Assembly (NCBI GenBank): GCA_905221605.1
Contig: CAJNDS010002246.1
Coordinates: 902,958-966,957, forward strand
Reading direction: 5' to 3'
Source: Symbiodinium natans
Taxonomy: Eukaryota; Sar; Dinophyceae; Suessiales; Symbiodiniaceae
DNA: 64,000 nt
Part shown: positions 1 through 10,080 of the stretch, piece by piece
How positions within the stretch are numbered: position 1 is the stretch's first letter
Layout: the number at the start of each line of letters is the position of its first letter
Program-made: the position numbers and the translations under genes
Notes under the pieces: model-generated
The model's input: only the letters and a program-made list of their open reading frames with translations
Told to the model about the DNA's origin: nothing
Databases searched by the model: none

Positions 1-510
1 TAAACCCTAAACCCTAAACCCTAAACCCGAAACCCTAAACCCGAAACCCTAAACCCTAAGCCCTAAACCCTAAACCCCAAACCCTCAACCCTCAACCCTA
101 AACCCTAAACGAAGTTTCGGGGTTTAGAGGGGTGTGCGCCTTTAAGTGTTCTGTGGGGGGCGCAGGGGCTGGCAGGTCTCGGCCTTCCACAGTGCGGTTT
201 AGGGTTTAGGGTTTAGGGTTTAGGGCTTAGGGTTTAGGGTTTAGGGTTTAGGGTTTAGGGTTTAGGGTTTAGGGACGAGGGAAGCCTTCAGACCTCCTTC
301 AGCAGAAGGCTAGAAAATCGCCATTTCTATAGCCCCGCAGAGTCCCGACACAACCCTAAGCCCTAAGCCCTAAGCCCTAAGCCCTAAGCCCTAAGCCCTA
401 AGCCCTAAGGCCTAAGCCCTAAGCCCTAAGGCCTAAGCCCTAAGCCCTAAGCCCTAAGCCCTAAGCCCTAAGCCCTAAGCCCTAAGCCCTAAGCCCTAAG
501 CCCTAAGCCC
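1..510. repeat. Cluster of three telomere-type arrays at the left edge
   Basis: Positions 1-110 hold degenerate CCCTAAA units with CCCGAAA and CCCTCAA variants. Positions 197-273 hold TTTAGGG units. Positions 354-510 hold about 22 CCCTAAG units with almost no CCCTAAA. The change of strand and the different unit in each array show three separately amplified arrays, not one eroded telomere. The start of the window need not be a chromosome end, because equal arrays recur to the right edge. The 86 bases between the first two arrays hold no clear gene. Confidence 0.9.
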
Positions 511-717
511 GAAGACCCAAAACCGCCGCTACAGTACGGAGAGAGCTGCGCAGGTCTGGTCCGTGCTCTCAAGGCGCATGCTTTGGGGTGATGGGGCGTG
601 GGCGTTTGGCTTTGGGGGTTCATAGGGAGGGTTTAGGGTTTAGGGTTTAGGGTTTAGGGTTTAGGGTTTCAGGTTTAAGGTTTAGGGTCCAGGGTCTAGG
701 GTTTAGGGTTTTGGGTT

Positions 718-818
718 GGGATGTTTGTTCCCCCTTATACGAACAGTCCTTAATAGGGATTATCATTGGGGGTACGACAATCCCTAATAAGGACTGTTAG
801 TATAAGGAGGAACATCCC
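718..818. mobile_element. M2 inverted-repeat element (MITE-like)
   Basis: The left end reads GGGATGTTTGTTCCCCC and then CTTATAC; the right end is its near reverse complement, ending GGAACATCCC. The inner half also mirrors itself (AGTCCTTAATAGGGATTAT against AATCCCTAATAAGGACT). The whole 101 bp could fold into one hairpin. No transposase is encoded, so it would be non-autonomous. Related copies lie at 22741-22912, 61907-62015 and 62387-62490. Confidence 0.75.
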
Positions 819-1170
819 AATTCATAGGGTTTATAGGGTTGATAGGACTTAGGTTCAGTTGCATCCCACTAACCCCTGCTCTTGTGAACCCTGACTGAAA
901 GGAGGTTGACCATAGCAGTTTTGGAGCTCTTTAAAACCCTAAACCTTCAGCCTAAGCTTTACCTAAACCCTAAACGGTTTCCAGGTGTCGAGATCTCTCG
1001 AGTTCCATCTACCTCTTATTCCACCACCAGCAACCGAAACTGGCAAAACCTAAACCCCTAGCTCTCCTTCGCAAAGCCCTAAGCGCTAAGTTAGGATTCC
1101 CTAAACCTTAAGCCCTAAAACCATTGAACCCTCAAACCCTAAACACTGAGACCCTAAACCTCTCCATCCC

Positions 1171-1280
1171 TGTAGAATAGGGGTCGGAACAATTGCTGAC
1201 AGTCTTCCATTATGGTCGCTTTATATGTATCTTATAAAACCACCCAAAACGCTATTCTCATGATTAAGGCCCCTGTATTA
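1171..1280. mobile_element. M3 inverted-repeat element
   Basis: The left end TAGGGGTCGGAACAATTG and the right end ATTAAGGCCCCTGTA match the M3 pattern seen at 7203-7312, 18710-18811, 39611-39721 and 59633-59741. All copies are about 105-115 bp with an AT-rich middle (CTTTATATGTAT here). It sits just upstream of an exon-like island at 1307, so it would lie in an intron. Confidence 0.6.
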
Positions 1281-1306
1281 GGGCTTACGGACCTCAACCT
1301 TGGCAG

Positions 1307-1745
1307 GTACGCGGAGGATGACCTCCTGGTCGCGCCTGGGCTCGCTCTCTTGGCGGACGCCGTCGGGGTCTTGGAGATGCCCCCCCCCCCCCCCCCCAAA
1401 CAGTAGGATTCCCTTATGATCAGGACCAAAAAGGTACCCCTAATTTTAACGCTACGCGACCCGCCTCGGCCCGGCCCAGCGCATCCGCGTGAGCATGGTG
1501 ATTCCGCAGCGCCCAAGTCGCTGGACCCCAAGCAATAAGGGTTGGGTTGAGGGTTGAGGGTTGAGGGTTGAGGGTTCCGGGTTTATGGTTTATGGTTTGG
1601 GGTTTGGGGTTGAGGGGTAGTTTAGGGCTCAAGGTTCACGCTTTGAAATTGAGGGTTTTTTTGGGTTTAGGGTTCGGCTTGGAGTGATCGTAGGGTTGAG
1701 CCAGGCCCCTTAAGGAATAAGGCGACTCTTCGGCAGGGTGGGGTA

Positions 1746-1830
<85 letters not shown>

Positions 1831-2574
1831 CGCAACAGCGGGGGCCCTGCTGGGAGGGGCTTCAACTGCCTCTGGTCCTGGCGAACCGTCCGCTTGCGGA
1901 CCCCGGTTTCCCAAGGAGGTACCCATTTGAGGCCAAAAAAAGGGGTCCGAAAAAGGGTGTGTGGGGGGAGGATTTGGAGGGGGGGTGCCTGTTCTGACAA
2001 CCTATACACCTCCGGCCCGAGGCCTCGGCGGATTTCGGAATAGAGTCTTACGGTTTCGGGTTTAGTGTTTGGGGGCATTGCAGTATTAGGGTTTGGGGGT
2101 TTGGGGTAGAGATGGGGTGCAGATAGTCCCGGAGAAGGTCTTAGGGGGTTTGGGGGTTTCGGGTTTAGGGTTTGCGGTTTGGGGTTTGGGGTTTGCGGTT
2201 TGAAGTTTGCGCGACAGCTTAATCTTGCAACGCTATGCAACTTCGCACAGCATTAGAAGTAAATGTGTATGTCTTTCCTGTGCCTTAGAAAATTATTTGA
2301 AGCGACCTCAGGGCCACTCGGTCCAGTAGGCGCAACAGGACCTTTCATAAGAATCTCTGGGTTTAGGGTTTAGGGTTTAGGGCTTAGGGCTTAGGGCTTA
2401 GGGTTTGCAGTACTCAAGATGCCGGACACGCCGGATAAACTCCGCAGCCCTGAAGCTACGGCGGTCCCCTGCTCGCTGGCCGGCATGCCTTCCACTGACA
2501 TCGCAGCTCTGGAGGCAAGACACGCCAGCAATCGTGAGATGACGTCCCATGCGGGGACGTGGTTGGCTGACTAG
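1307..2574 (+). CDS. 3' end of a first plus-strand gene, two exons
   Basis: Exon 1307-1367 follows CCTTGGCAG and reads YAEDDLLVAPGLALLADAVG, then a GT. Exon 2419-2574 follows TACTCAAG and reads MPDTPDKLRSPEATAVPC and on to IAALEARHASNREMTSHAG, ending in TAG at 2572-2574. The phase at the junction is consistent (0/0). Codons are GC-rich at the third position and the frame stays open. The second exon begins with ATG, so it could instead be a complete 51-residue ORF. The product is not recognised. Bases 2575-2800 remain open in several frames and may be 3' UTR or a further exon. The intron holds an M6 fragment, poly-G and TTTAGGG units. Confidence 0.4.
1381..1445 (-). mobile_element. M6 element fragment, inverted
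   Basis: On the minus strand it reads GGGGTACCTTTTTGGTCCTG, a gap, then AAGGGAATCCTACTGTTTG, matching the left half of M6 copies near 10000, 11940 and 14665. The right half is replaced by a C17 run. Confidence 0.5.
1747..1830. repeat. Homopolymer of about 84 G
   Basis: An almost unbroken G run. It is the longest homopolymer in the window and a strong candidate for G-quadruplex formation on this strand. Shorter G or C runs lie near 9125, 20538, 35878, 40752, 47900, 49377, 57045 and 61780. The exact length in the genome is uncertain, since such runs are prone to sequencing error. The polyproline reading of the minus strand is not a gene. Confidence 0.9.
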
Positions 2575-3214
2575 TTTGCAGACTCTGGCATCCAAGTATA
2601 TTTGCCGCCCAATGTGCGCCGTGGAGGGCCTTTCCTGTGGACCAGGAGCTGGATCTTTCTCGCAGCGCAGGGGGGACGGACCGCTCGTCCCTGGAGAAGA
2701 GATCGCCCTGGTGGCGGCGCATGGCGCGCCTTGTGCACGACCGATCGCAGGCATATGGTTGGCCCTGGTTACCCTGGAACTTGCGAGAGTTTCCTGGTTT
2801 AGGGTCCCTAAACCCTAAACCCTAAACCCTAAACCCTAAACCCTGAACCTCGGGTGCCTTAAACGGGGGTGAGGGTGATGTCGGGACCTAGTTCCTTGAT
2901 TCCCGCCTGGGAACAGGTAACCAAAAAAGAGATGACCCTAAACCCCAAACCCTAAACCCTAAACCCTAAACCCTAAGCCCTAAACCCTAAACCCTAAACC
3001 TCTGAACCCTAGAACCTTGAGCATCCAACCCTGAACCTGCAAACCTTAATCATCCAACCCTGAGCCTTAGAATTTCAGGCCTAGCGGCACGGGCCGGCCC
3101 CCGCCCCCCAAAGCACGAAACCTTGAACCTTGGCACTGTCTTCTCTTTCCCGTGTCTTTGTCATCTCCTTCTCTCTGTCTCTCTTTCTCCTGCCTTCGCC
3201 CCCCCTCCCTCCCC

Positions 3215-4534
3215 CCCCGCGCGCGCGCGCGCGCGCGCGCGCGCGCGCGCGCACCCGCATCAGGAGCATCAGTGGGGTTGGTTTGGGGGCCTTAAAAGCA
3301 TTCTATGCATGCGTTTTGCCTTCGAAAAACCTTCAGAAAACGCTATAAACACGTGTTTTTGGGCTTGGGAAGCCTTTTGGGACCCAGGAAAGGGAGCATC
3401 ATGAGCATCAGCGGCCTCCCCCAGGCCATCCAAAACCCCCGTAAACACGCCGATTGTATGTACTTGAACGCTTGCGTGCCCACGAAACCCCCAAAAGCAA
3501 GACCCCGAATGCCCTTAAGGGCATTCGGGGTCCTGCTGTTCGGGTGTTTTGTAGGCACGAAGCCGTTCGAGCGCGCAAAATGAGCGATTTTAGGTGCGTT
3601 TTTACGTGGACCCACAAAACACTCGGTATTTACGAGGTTTTCTGCTGTTGGAACACCCCCCCAAACCGAGCATCATGAGCATCAGCTGGGTCTCTGGGCC
3701 GTGGGCCCGGACCCCCCCACGAAGCCCAAGAGAAGCGATGGCTCGATGATGCGCCCGGACCCCGCGCATCAGCAGCATCAGCAGACCCCCCCCCGGACGT
3801 GGGTTTCGATGATGCGCACTTTGGGGGCGGGCCAAGGGCAACAGGGGTGGGGGTCGGAGGCACGCGTGAAAAACCTCATAAAAACACGGTATTTACGGTG
3901 ATTTCAGCGTTTTTCAGCGTTTTTTATTGCCTTGGGCCCGCGGGCCAGGGCTGCTGATGCTCATGATGCTCGCCTGGTTTTGGGCTTCCGGTACCCCCCC
4001 CAAACCTTGAAAAACGTGGTTTCGGCCTGGCGCGCGCCCCATGTGAAAAGCTAGGGCCGATGATGCGCGCCCGTGAGGGTTTAATGGGGTGCTGCAGGTG
4101 TTTTGTGGCCTCGGTTTTTCGCAAAAACCCATGATTTTTACGAGGTTTTCGTGCTTTTCGCACCACCGCGCGTTGCGTCCCCTTGGATGCCGTTTTGGAG
4201 GCCTCCCGAAGGGCCCCGCGCGAATTTGAAGCAATTTTGGGCGGGGTCGGCGGCTCGGGCGCTCGCCCCTTAACGCTAGTGCTTTAGTGCGACGCGGGCT
4301 CCGCCCTGGACCACGGGCGGCACGGGGGCCGGATTTAAGAGCCTCCGGCTCAAGCCGCCGACCCCGCTGGAGCATAGTTGAAAGGTTTAAACGTGCTCGT
4401 CAGCTCAAAGGATGCCAAAAGTTGATTTGCTTGAGCCTCTATGAAACGTTGGGGGGGTACCCCCCCCTACCCAGAAAGAGGGAAGTTTTCACCTCCTTTT
4501 CCCATCCAACACGCCGCCAGGGTCGGCGGACCCT
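3215..4534. repeat. Block A: modular non-telomeric repeat block
   Basis: It opens with a (CG)n run at about 3219-3252. Short modules then recur every 60-150 bp: GCATCATGAGCATCAGC at 3395 and 3670 and inverted near 3952; CGATGATGCGC near 3743, 3808 and 4056; and TATTTACGG or TTTTTACGAGG followed by TTTTC near 3627, 3890 and 4137. It ends in CACGCCGCCAGGGTCGGCGG directly abutting a CCCTAAA array. Block B (34996-36236) shares the CG run, the modules and the same terminal junction. The ORFs in it (runs of A, R, D and P) are low-complexity translations, so I call no gene. Confidence 0.7.
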
Positions 4535-4540
4535 AAACCC

Positions 4541-4892
4541 TAAACCCTAAACCCTAAACCCTAACCTTAAACCCTAAACCCCTAAACCCTAAACCCTAAA
4601 CCCTAAACCCTAAACCCTAAACCTTAAACCCTAAACCTTAAACCCTAAACCTTAAACCCTAAACCTTAAACCCTAAACCCTAAACCCTAAACCCTAAACA
4701 CAAGCCGAGGCGGGAAGAAGAAAAAGGCAGCGGCCTCGACCATGGGCTCCAGCGCCTCGGTTGTATTTAGGGTTTTCTAAACCCTAAACCCTAAACCCTA
4801 AACCCTAAACCCTAAACCCTAAACCCTAAACCCTAAACCCTAAACCCTAAACCCTAAACCCTAAACCCTGAACCCTGAACCCTGAACCCTAA
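4541..4892. repeat. CCCTAAA arrays flanking a short exon-like island
   Basis: Arrays at 4531-4698 and 4780-4892 surround a 55-bp GC-rich island (4705-4759). That island follows AAG, precedes GTTGTA and can be read RGGKKKKAAASTMGSSAS. The first array contains alternating CCCTAAA and CCTTAAA units, another local variant. The island is open in two other frames, so the peptide is provisional. Confidence 0.7.
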
Positions 4893-4900
4893 ACCCTGAG

Positions 4901-5024
4901 CCCGGAAGCCAAGGTCGAAAAGGAGGCCGCGCTTTGTACGAAAGCCTTCGACACGAAAGGCGGGGCGCATGGCTCTCTCGGAAGTTTTGTTGTCGCGGTC
5001 GAGATGCTTCAAGCAAACCGCTAA
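4901..5024 (+). CDS. Exon-like island, possibly 3'-terminal
   Basis: It follows CCCTGAG and reads AKVEKEAALCTKAFDTKG, then GSLGSFVVAVEMLQANR, with strong codon bias, ending at TAA (5022-5024). The stop is formed by the first bases of a CTAAACCC repeat. The exon could therefore instead splice out just before the array through a non-canonical donor. The product is not recognised. It may belong with the island at 4705-4759, although the phase of that junction does not fit as read. Confidence 0.45.
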
Positions 5025-5284
5025 ACCCTAAACCCTCAGGCTTTTAGGGCTTAGGGACAATAATAAGGAGCAGAACTGGCCGGTGTAGACGGGTGTGCAA
5101 AACACGGAATCTTCAAACTCATAGGGGGATTCTGCGAGGGGCCTGAAGCCGAAACTCTAAACCTTAGGCCCCCAAACCCTAGACCCTAACCCCCAAAGAC
5201 CCTCAACCCTAAACCCCAGAACCCCTAGACCATACGCCCTAAACCCTCAACCCAAATCCCAAAACCCAAACCCAAAACCCAAAA

Positions 5285-5497
5285 CCCAAAACCCCAAGCC
5301 CTAAACCCGAAGCCCTAAACCCTAAACCCTAAACCCTAAACCCTAAACCCTAAACCCTAAACCCTAAACCCTAAACCCTAAACCCTAAACCTTAAACCCT
5401 AAACCCTAAACCCTAAACCCTAAACCCTAAACCCTAAACCCTAAACCCTAGACCCTAAACCCTAAACCCTAAACCCTAAACCCTAAACCCTAAACCC
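5285..5497. repeat. CCCTAAA array, about 28 units
   Basis: Near-perfect CCCTAAA heptamers with single CCTTAAA and CCCTAGA variants. It lies directly upstream of the exon at 5518. Confidence 0.95.
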
Positions 5498-5517
5498 CGA
5501 GCCCTCATCTGGGCAAG

Positions 5518-7085
5518 CCTCGGGCGCTGCCGCCAGGTAACGGCTGCGACGTGGTGCGGCTCCTCGCGCGGTTGCTGGGAGCTTCCTGCCTCGACGCCCC
5601 AAACCCTGAAAGGGTTTGGGGTTAGGGTTTGGGGTTTAGGGTTTAGGGTTTGGGGTTTAGGGTTTAGGATTTAGGGAGGAAAGGGAACCCCAAAACCACC
5701 AAAACCACCAAAATCCGTAAATCCCCTTCCACCCCTAAAAGCACGAAAGCCCAACCCTAGACAACCCTGAGCAAGTACAATCCGCCAAGCCTTACACCCT
5801 AAACCCTAAGCCCTACACCCTCAGCCCTAAAACCCTAAACCCTAAACCCTAAACCCTAAACCCTAAAACCCTAAACCCTAAACCCTAAACCCTAACCCTA
5901 AACCCTAAACCCTAAACCCTAAACCCTAAACCCTAAACCCTAAACCCTAAAACCCTCAACCCTCAACCCTAAACCCTAAACCCTAAACCCTAAACCCCTA
6001 ACCCTAAACCCTAAACACTAAACCCTAAACCCTAAACCCTCCAAAGGACTTGCACAGCAGCAACCTGCAAGTGCAGACGGCTGGCTGGCGCCTCATGGTC
6101 AAGGCCGAGGGGTTGAGGGGTTGAGGGGTTGAGGGGTTTAGGGTTTAGGGTTTAGGGTTTAGGGTTTAGGATTTAGGGTTTAGGGTAAGAAAACGTAAAC
6201 AGAATGATATGTTCAGACTCAGACCTACCCCTGCGTAAGGAAGGTCCTCATAGATTGAAAGTCTAAGTGTGCCGATAAGGTTTAGTTCAAGGTTCAGGGT
6301 TTAGGGTTCAGGGTTTACGGTTTAGGGCTTAGGATTTAGGATTTAGGATTTAGGGTTTAGGGCTTAGGATTTAGGGTTTAGATGTGCAAAAATCGAGCAA
6401 ATCTAACCCTACTCACAATTATGCATGAACCTTCAAGTAGGGTGTACGAATAGGACCTAAGCCACCTACAAGCATACCCTAAATCTAAACCCTAAGCCCT
6501 AAGCCCTAAACCCTAAACCCTAAGCCCTAAGCCCTAAGCCCTAAGCCCTAAACCCTAAACTCTCCCCCGACCCTAAAGCCTAAACCCTAAACCCCAAACG
6601 CCAGGGGGCCGAGGACCCCACTCTGCGGCCACGGCTGGGGCGCAGCGGAAAGGCGCCTCGAAGAGGGTCGTCTTGGGGGTTTAGGGTCTAGGGTTTAGCT
6701 TTAGAGTTTAAGTTTTAGGGTTTAGGGTTAGTATTTCAGTGTTTTTTGATGGTCTTGGTTTTGCCGTTTTGAGGTTTGTGAATTTAAGGTTTTCGGGTTT
6801 GTGGATTCCCCCACCTTTTAGGATGGAAGGAGTCTGTTCAATCGAAACGCTTGGCCCTACACCCTAAACCAAGTTTAGGGTTTTTAGGGTTTAGGGTTTA
6901 GGATTTAGGGTTCAGGGTTTAGGATTTAGGGTTTAGGGTTTAGGGTTTAGGGTTCAGGGTTAGGGTTGAGGGTTTAGGGTTCCTTACTACGAAGCCTCCA
7001 CAGGCTGTGGCGCTGAAGCTCCAGCGCCGCGGCGACGCTGTCGCGCCGGAGTGCCGACGCTGCGATGTGGGGCAGTTCTCTGGGG
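5518..7085 (+). CDS. Partial gene: four exon-like islands between telomeric arrays
   Basis: 5518-5613 reads GNGCDVVRLLARLLGASCLDA after GGGCAAG and before GTTTGG. 6047-6111 reads DLHSSNLQVQTAGWRLMVK. 6605-6666 is GC-rich and open in all three frames. From 7004 the frame reads AVALKLQRRGDAVAPECRRC and on to DVGQFSGG. The first junction is phase-consistent (0/0). The later ones need an alternative GT inside GAGGGGTTGAGG. The last exon has no GT before the CCCTAAA array; a GC donor (GGGG|GCCCTAAACC) would serve. The product is not recognised. CRRC suggests a metal-binding pair but nothing more. Confidence 0.45.
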
Positions 7086-7202
7086 GCCCTAAACCCTAAA
7101 CCCTAAACCCTGAAAGGGTTCGGGTGCAGGGTTTACGGTTGAGGTTTAGGGTTTAGGGCTTGGAGGAAGACGGGTTGAGGGTCTAAAGTTCAGTGTGCCG
7201 AA

Positions 7203-7312
7203 TGTAGGGGTCAGAATATTTACTAATATGATTCCCTAAGGCCTAAACCCTGTACACAAATCATACTTTAATACCCCCCAAAACCCTTTTCTACTTTTCA
7301 AGGCCCCTATAT
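7203..7312. mobile_element. M3 inverted-repeat element
   Basis: The left end is TGTAGGGGTCAGAATATTTAC and the right end CTTTTCAAGGCCCCTATA, with CCCCAAAACCC before the right end as in the other copies. A CCTAAACCC unit lies inside it. Confidence 0.65.
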
Positions 7313-7648
7313 TGCCACAATGATTTGGACAGCAAGCCCTGCGCGGCAAGCTAGACACACGACATGGATACGTTGATCCTGAAACCCGAAACCCTACACC
7401 CTAAACCCTAAGCCCTAAACCCTCAACCTTAACCCTAAACCCTTTCTTCCAAAGTCCGTACGGTTCACGAGGGTATAAACTGCGCTATGCAGTCCCCATA
7501 AGGTTTAAGTCTACGGTCCCTTTTGGGCTACTCCAAACACCGCGTTGCAAATGGAATTTAGGGGTGAGGGTCATGCAACCTCATGGACCCCAAAGAGGAA
7601 ACCAGTTCCTTGTAGGATGGAGGTTGCCTAGAGTATCTGAGGGTAGTT

Positions 7649-7761
7649 GCATGGGCCGTTAATCTGGTCCCTTACCTCCTTTAAAGGGTTCTGAAGTATG
7701 GGCCTTGGGTTGTATGGGGTATATAAGGGGCAAATAAGGGGTCCCCTTTGCAGGGCCCATA
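7649..7761. mobile_element. M5 element
   Basis: It starts CATGGGCC, followed by GTTAATCTGGTCCCTTACC, and ends AGGGCCCATA. The copy at 49513-49630 has the same order (CATGGGCGCTTAGTCTGGTC, then GTATGGGCC-like and GGCCCAT ends). The terminal inverted repeat is short (about 8 bp). There is no coding potential. Confidence 0.5.
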
Positions 7762-7789
7762 CATGAAACCCTAAACCTAAACCCTAAAC

Positions 7790-7918
7790 CCGAAACCCTA
7801 AACCCTAAACCCGACCCGAAACCCGAAACCCGAAACCCGAAACCCTAAACCCTAAACCCTAAACCCTAAACCCTAAACCCTAAACCCTAAACCCTAAACC
7901 CTAAACCCTAAACCCTAA
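7790..7918. repeat. CCCTAAA/CCCGAAA array
   Basis: The left half is rich in CCCGAAA units and the right half is pure CCCTAAA. It lies just upstream of the exon at 7937. Confidence 0.9.
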
Positions 7919-7936
7919 AAGAGTAGATTCTGCAAG

Positions 7937-8033
7937 GCGGCTTGAATTCGAAGCCAACTCTAGGCTGCTCTCCAAGTTCATCGACCTGGTGGGCGGGGCC
8001 AAGCCGAAAGCCCCGGAGGCTCAGGAGGCAGGG
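7937..8033 (+). CDS. Internal exon
   Basis: It follows TTCTGCAAG and ends before GTTTAGGG. It reads LEFEANSRLLSKFIDLVG, then GAKPKAPEAQEAG, and is 97 bp. The donor GT is the first GT of a TTTAGGG array. The codon choice (CTG, AAG, GAC, GTG, GCC) is coding-like. An alanine/proline/glutamate-rich end suggests a linker. Function unknown. Confidence 0.5.
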
Positions 8034-8275
8034 GTTTAGGGTTTGGGGTTTAGGGTTTAGGGTTTCGGGTGTCGGGTTTCGGGTTTGGTGTTTCGGGTAT
8101 TTAGAGTCTCCCCCTTTGTGGGTTTAGGGTTTAACAAGGGCTTAATTAGGGCTTAGGGCTGTGAAAGTTTAGGGCCCAGGGTTCACGGTTGAGAGATTAG
8201 GGTTTCTGCTTCCGGGCTGGAAAATAATCCTCTGGCCAACAGTCAGAGAAAACATCTTCTGGGTCTGGCGGCTCG

Positions 8276-8576
8276 GTGCGAGATGCGGCGGAAGTAGTGT
8301 TCGAGATTCCCGATCTCGGGGAGATCAGGTACTACCAAAAAGGTCAACACGTCGTTGCGACGTGCAAAAATCCGGCTCACCGAATGGCACTCACGAGCTG
8401 CTCGCGAAAGAAGAACTGCCAGCGAAGCCAAAAGACCCGACCAAAAAGCCGGTCAAGGCCGACCGCTTGGATTTTTGATGTCTTGGTTGGAGGCCGGTCC
8501 AGCACTTGACAGCCAGAATGACCATGTTCACATGGAGGAGCTTTGGGGTTTGGGGTCTAGGAGCCCTGCGAGGTAG
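8276..8576 (+). pseudogene. Frameshifted ORF of a GRPLG-motif family
   Basis: Frame one reads IPDLGEIRYYQKGQHVVATC, followed by KNPAHRMALTSCSRKKN. The continuation in another frame reads KAGQGRPLGFLMSWLEAG. A pattern of a short beta-like segment, a Cys/His pair, a basic stretch and then GRPLGxLxxWL is one I associate with very abundant dinoflagellate ORFs of unknown role (pattern memory, not a search). The change of frame between 8400 and 8460 and the lack of a clear start suggest a decayed copy. No telomeric array interrupts it. Confidence 0.4.
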
Positions 8577-8782
8577 CGTCTGATTTGAAGTTCCCCCCTC
8601 AATCTTTTCACCCAAAAGCCTACACCCAGAAAAAGTAAAACGGAGCCCCCCAAAAAAAGAATAAAACCAATGCGGGGCTTAGGGTTTAGGGTGTAGGGTT
8701 TAGGGTTTGGGGGTTGGGATCACTACGGTGGTGGGGTTCAATGTGAGGGAGAGATCTTGAGGGTTTATGTTTGGCTTCGAAG

Positions 8783-8847
8783 TTGCGGGGAGGTTGAGGA
8801 TGGCAGGGCTGACAGCCTTCCCCTCCTTTTCAACCCCAACAGCCTTG
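8783..8847 (+). CDS. Exon ending exactly at an M4 element
   Basis: It follows CTTCGAAG and reads EVEDGRADSLPLLFNPNSL. The GT of the M4 terminal motif CTTGGTAGC is the donor. After the element, the bases from 8951 (QRIFTHDGMGS in one frame) look like the next exon. The direct frame join is not resolved, because one phase meets a stop. The flanks CAGC/CAGC beside the element look like a 4-bp target duplication. Product unknown. Confidence 0.45.
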
Positions 8848-8950
8848 GTAGCTGAGTGGCGCCCTCTTGCCTTTTCTTGGGTTATGGGTTCCCTTAACAC
8901 TGATACCAAAACGGGTGCTCTCAGTACAATATTTTTTGTGGGCTACCAAG
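8844..8950. mobile_element. M4 inverted-repeat element in an apparent coding context
   Basis: It begins CTTGGTAGCTGAGTGGCGCC and ends GTGGGCTACCAAG. Other copies: 38981-39171, 40195-40334, 41172-41281 and 58782-58882. Inside, GGTTCCCTTA is followed by a GGGTGC motif as in the others. CAGC occurs on both sides (8840-8843 and 8951-8954). Starting with CTTGGT and ending with ACCAAG, it carries GT near one end and AG at the other, so it can act as an intron without any flanking sequence. Confidence 0.65.
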
Positions 8951-9366
8951 CAGCGAATCTTCACTCATGATGGTATGGGAAGCTTGTGAGGTTTTTTGGG
9001 GGGTGTGGGGAAGGTTGAGGGTTTCGCCTCGGGGCAGAGGAGGTTTTAGGGGTGTCTGGGGGGGTCAGGGCCTTGCCTCCAAGACATAGGCCCTCAGTTG
9101 TCGGGTCTCTCTTTAGAAGCTGCCGGGGGGGGGGGGGGGGGGGGGGGGTTTGGGCCTCAGAAATCGCGGGGTGAGGGCCAAGAGAAGTTTAGCGTTTGGG
9201 GTTGAGCCCTCAACCCTAAGACCTAACACCCGAAACTCTCAGCTTTTCAACCCCAAGATAACAAGCCTAAGCTTTGGGAGATGTTAAAATTTCCCATGTT
9301 GTGTGTTGAGAGGATTAACGTTTTAGGAATATTGTTCAGAGGGTGTTTTCTGGGCCATCCCAGAAG

Positions 9367-9470
9367 CCTTACTTGCAGGTTCCAGGTGGTACTTATTAAC
9401 CAATTAGAACTGTACTTATAGCTGTGCTCATAACCTTGTTCGGGCACCTAAGCGGCTTATAAGTGAGGAT
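9367..9470. mobile_element. M1 element, degenerate copy
   Basis: The left end TACTTGCAGGTTCCAGGTGG, then TACTTATTAACCAATTAGAAC, is followed by the M1 middle (TAACCTTGTTCGGGCACCTA, GCGGCTTATAAG). The right terminal repeat is missing. Compare 14308-14438 and 20152-20297. Confidence 0.6.
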
Positions 9471-9617
9471 AACTACACTTATAACTGAGATAGCCTAAAC
9501 CCTAAACCCTAAGCCCTAAATCCTAAAGCCTAAAGCCTAAAGCCTAAAGCCTAAAGCCTAATGCCTGAAGCCTGAACCCTGAACCCTGAACCCTGAACCC
9601 TACCATGAACCTCCAAG

Positions 9618-9697
9618 TAAGTGCCAAACAACGCCTTCAGGGCGTGCTGGTCGTCGCATCGCCCGACGGCTACAAAGCTGCGCAGGACGCAGCTTGG
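9618..9697 (+). CDS. Exon using an M1 right end as its acceptor
   Basis: The sequence before it, CATGAACCTCCAAG, is the M1 right terminal repeat, and its final AG is the acceptor. The exon reads SAKQRLQGVLVVASPDG, then YKAAQDAAW, and stops before GTTTCG. It is 80 bp with strong codon bias. A CCCTAAA array begins 13 bp after the donor. Product unknown. Confidence 0.5.
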
Positions 9698-9999
9698 GTT
9701 TCGACCTTTAAACCCTAAACCCTAAACCCTAAACCCTAAACCCTAAACCCTAAACCCTAAACCCTAAACCCTAAACCCTAAGCCCTAAACCCCAAAAGCC
9801 TGGTTTCCCAGCGCCCGCGAGACAGAATGGAGTATGTTTGGCTAAGGGTGTCGGGTTCCCTTCCTTCTGCGCAACCCTCGAATGCAAGTCCTCTTGAAAG
9901 TCGCTGGTGTCCCAATGGGAATTTCCGATATTAGGGGTCTAGGAGTTTCAGGTTTAGGGTTTAGGGTTTAGGGCTAGGGTTTAGGGTTTTCGAAATTCG

Positions 10000-10080
10000 G
10001 GGTACCTTATTGGGGTCCTTATTGCAAGGGAATCCTACTGCTGGGGGATCTATTGTAGGGGCCCCCTATTTTCGTAAACC
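10000..10080. mobile_element. M6 element
   Basis: The core GGGGTCCTTATTGCAAGGG, then AATCCTACTGCTGGGGG, ends CCTATTTTCGTAAACCCCCC. The same order of blocks occurs at 11940-12025 and 14663-14753, and in part, inverted, at 1381-1445. Confidence 0.55.

Noticed and set aside
1-110. Left end taken as a true chromosome telomere
   Set aside because: The array is short and degenerate, and equal or better arrays occur throughout in both orientations.
354-510. Regular repeats as a CRISPR array
   Set aside because: The units are 7-8 bp tandem repeats with no spacers.
1636-2240. Minus-strand ORFs with long polyproline
   Set aside because: They are translations of the 84-base G run and TTTAGGG units (repeats of NPKP). 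No codon bias outside.
2411-2421. CTCAAG before an ATG as a spliced-leader relic
   Set aside because: Only six bases agree with the end of the dinoflagellate leader as I remember it; no CCGTAGCC or TTTTGG precedes.
8767-8970. 67-codon plus-strand ORF
   Set aside because: It runs through an M4 element, whose end-to-end match to other copies explains most of it better.
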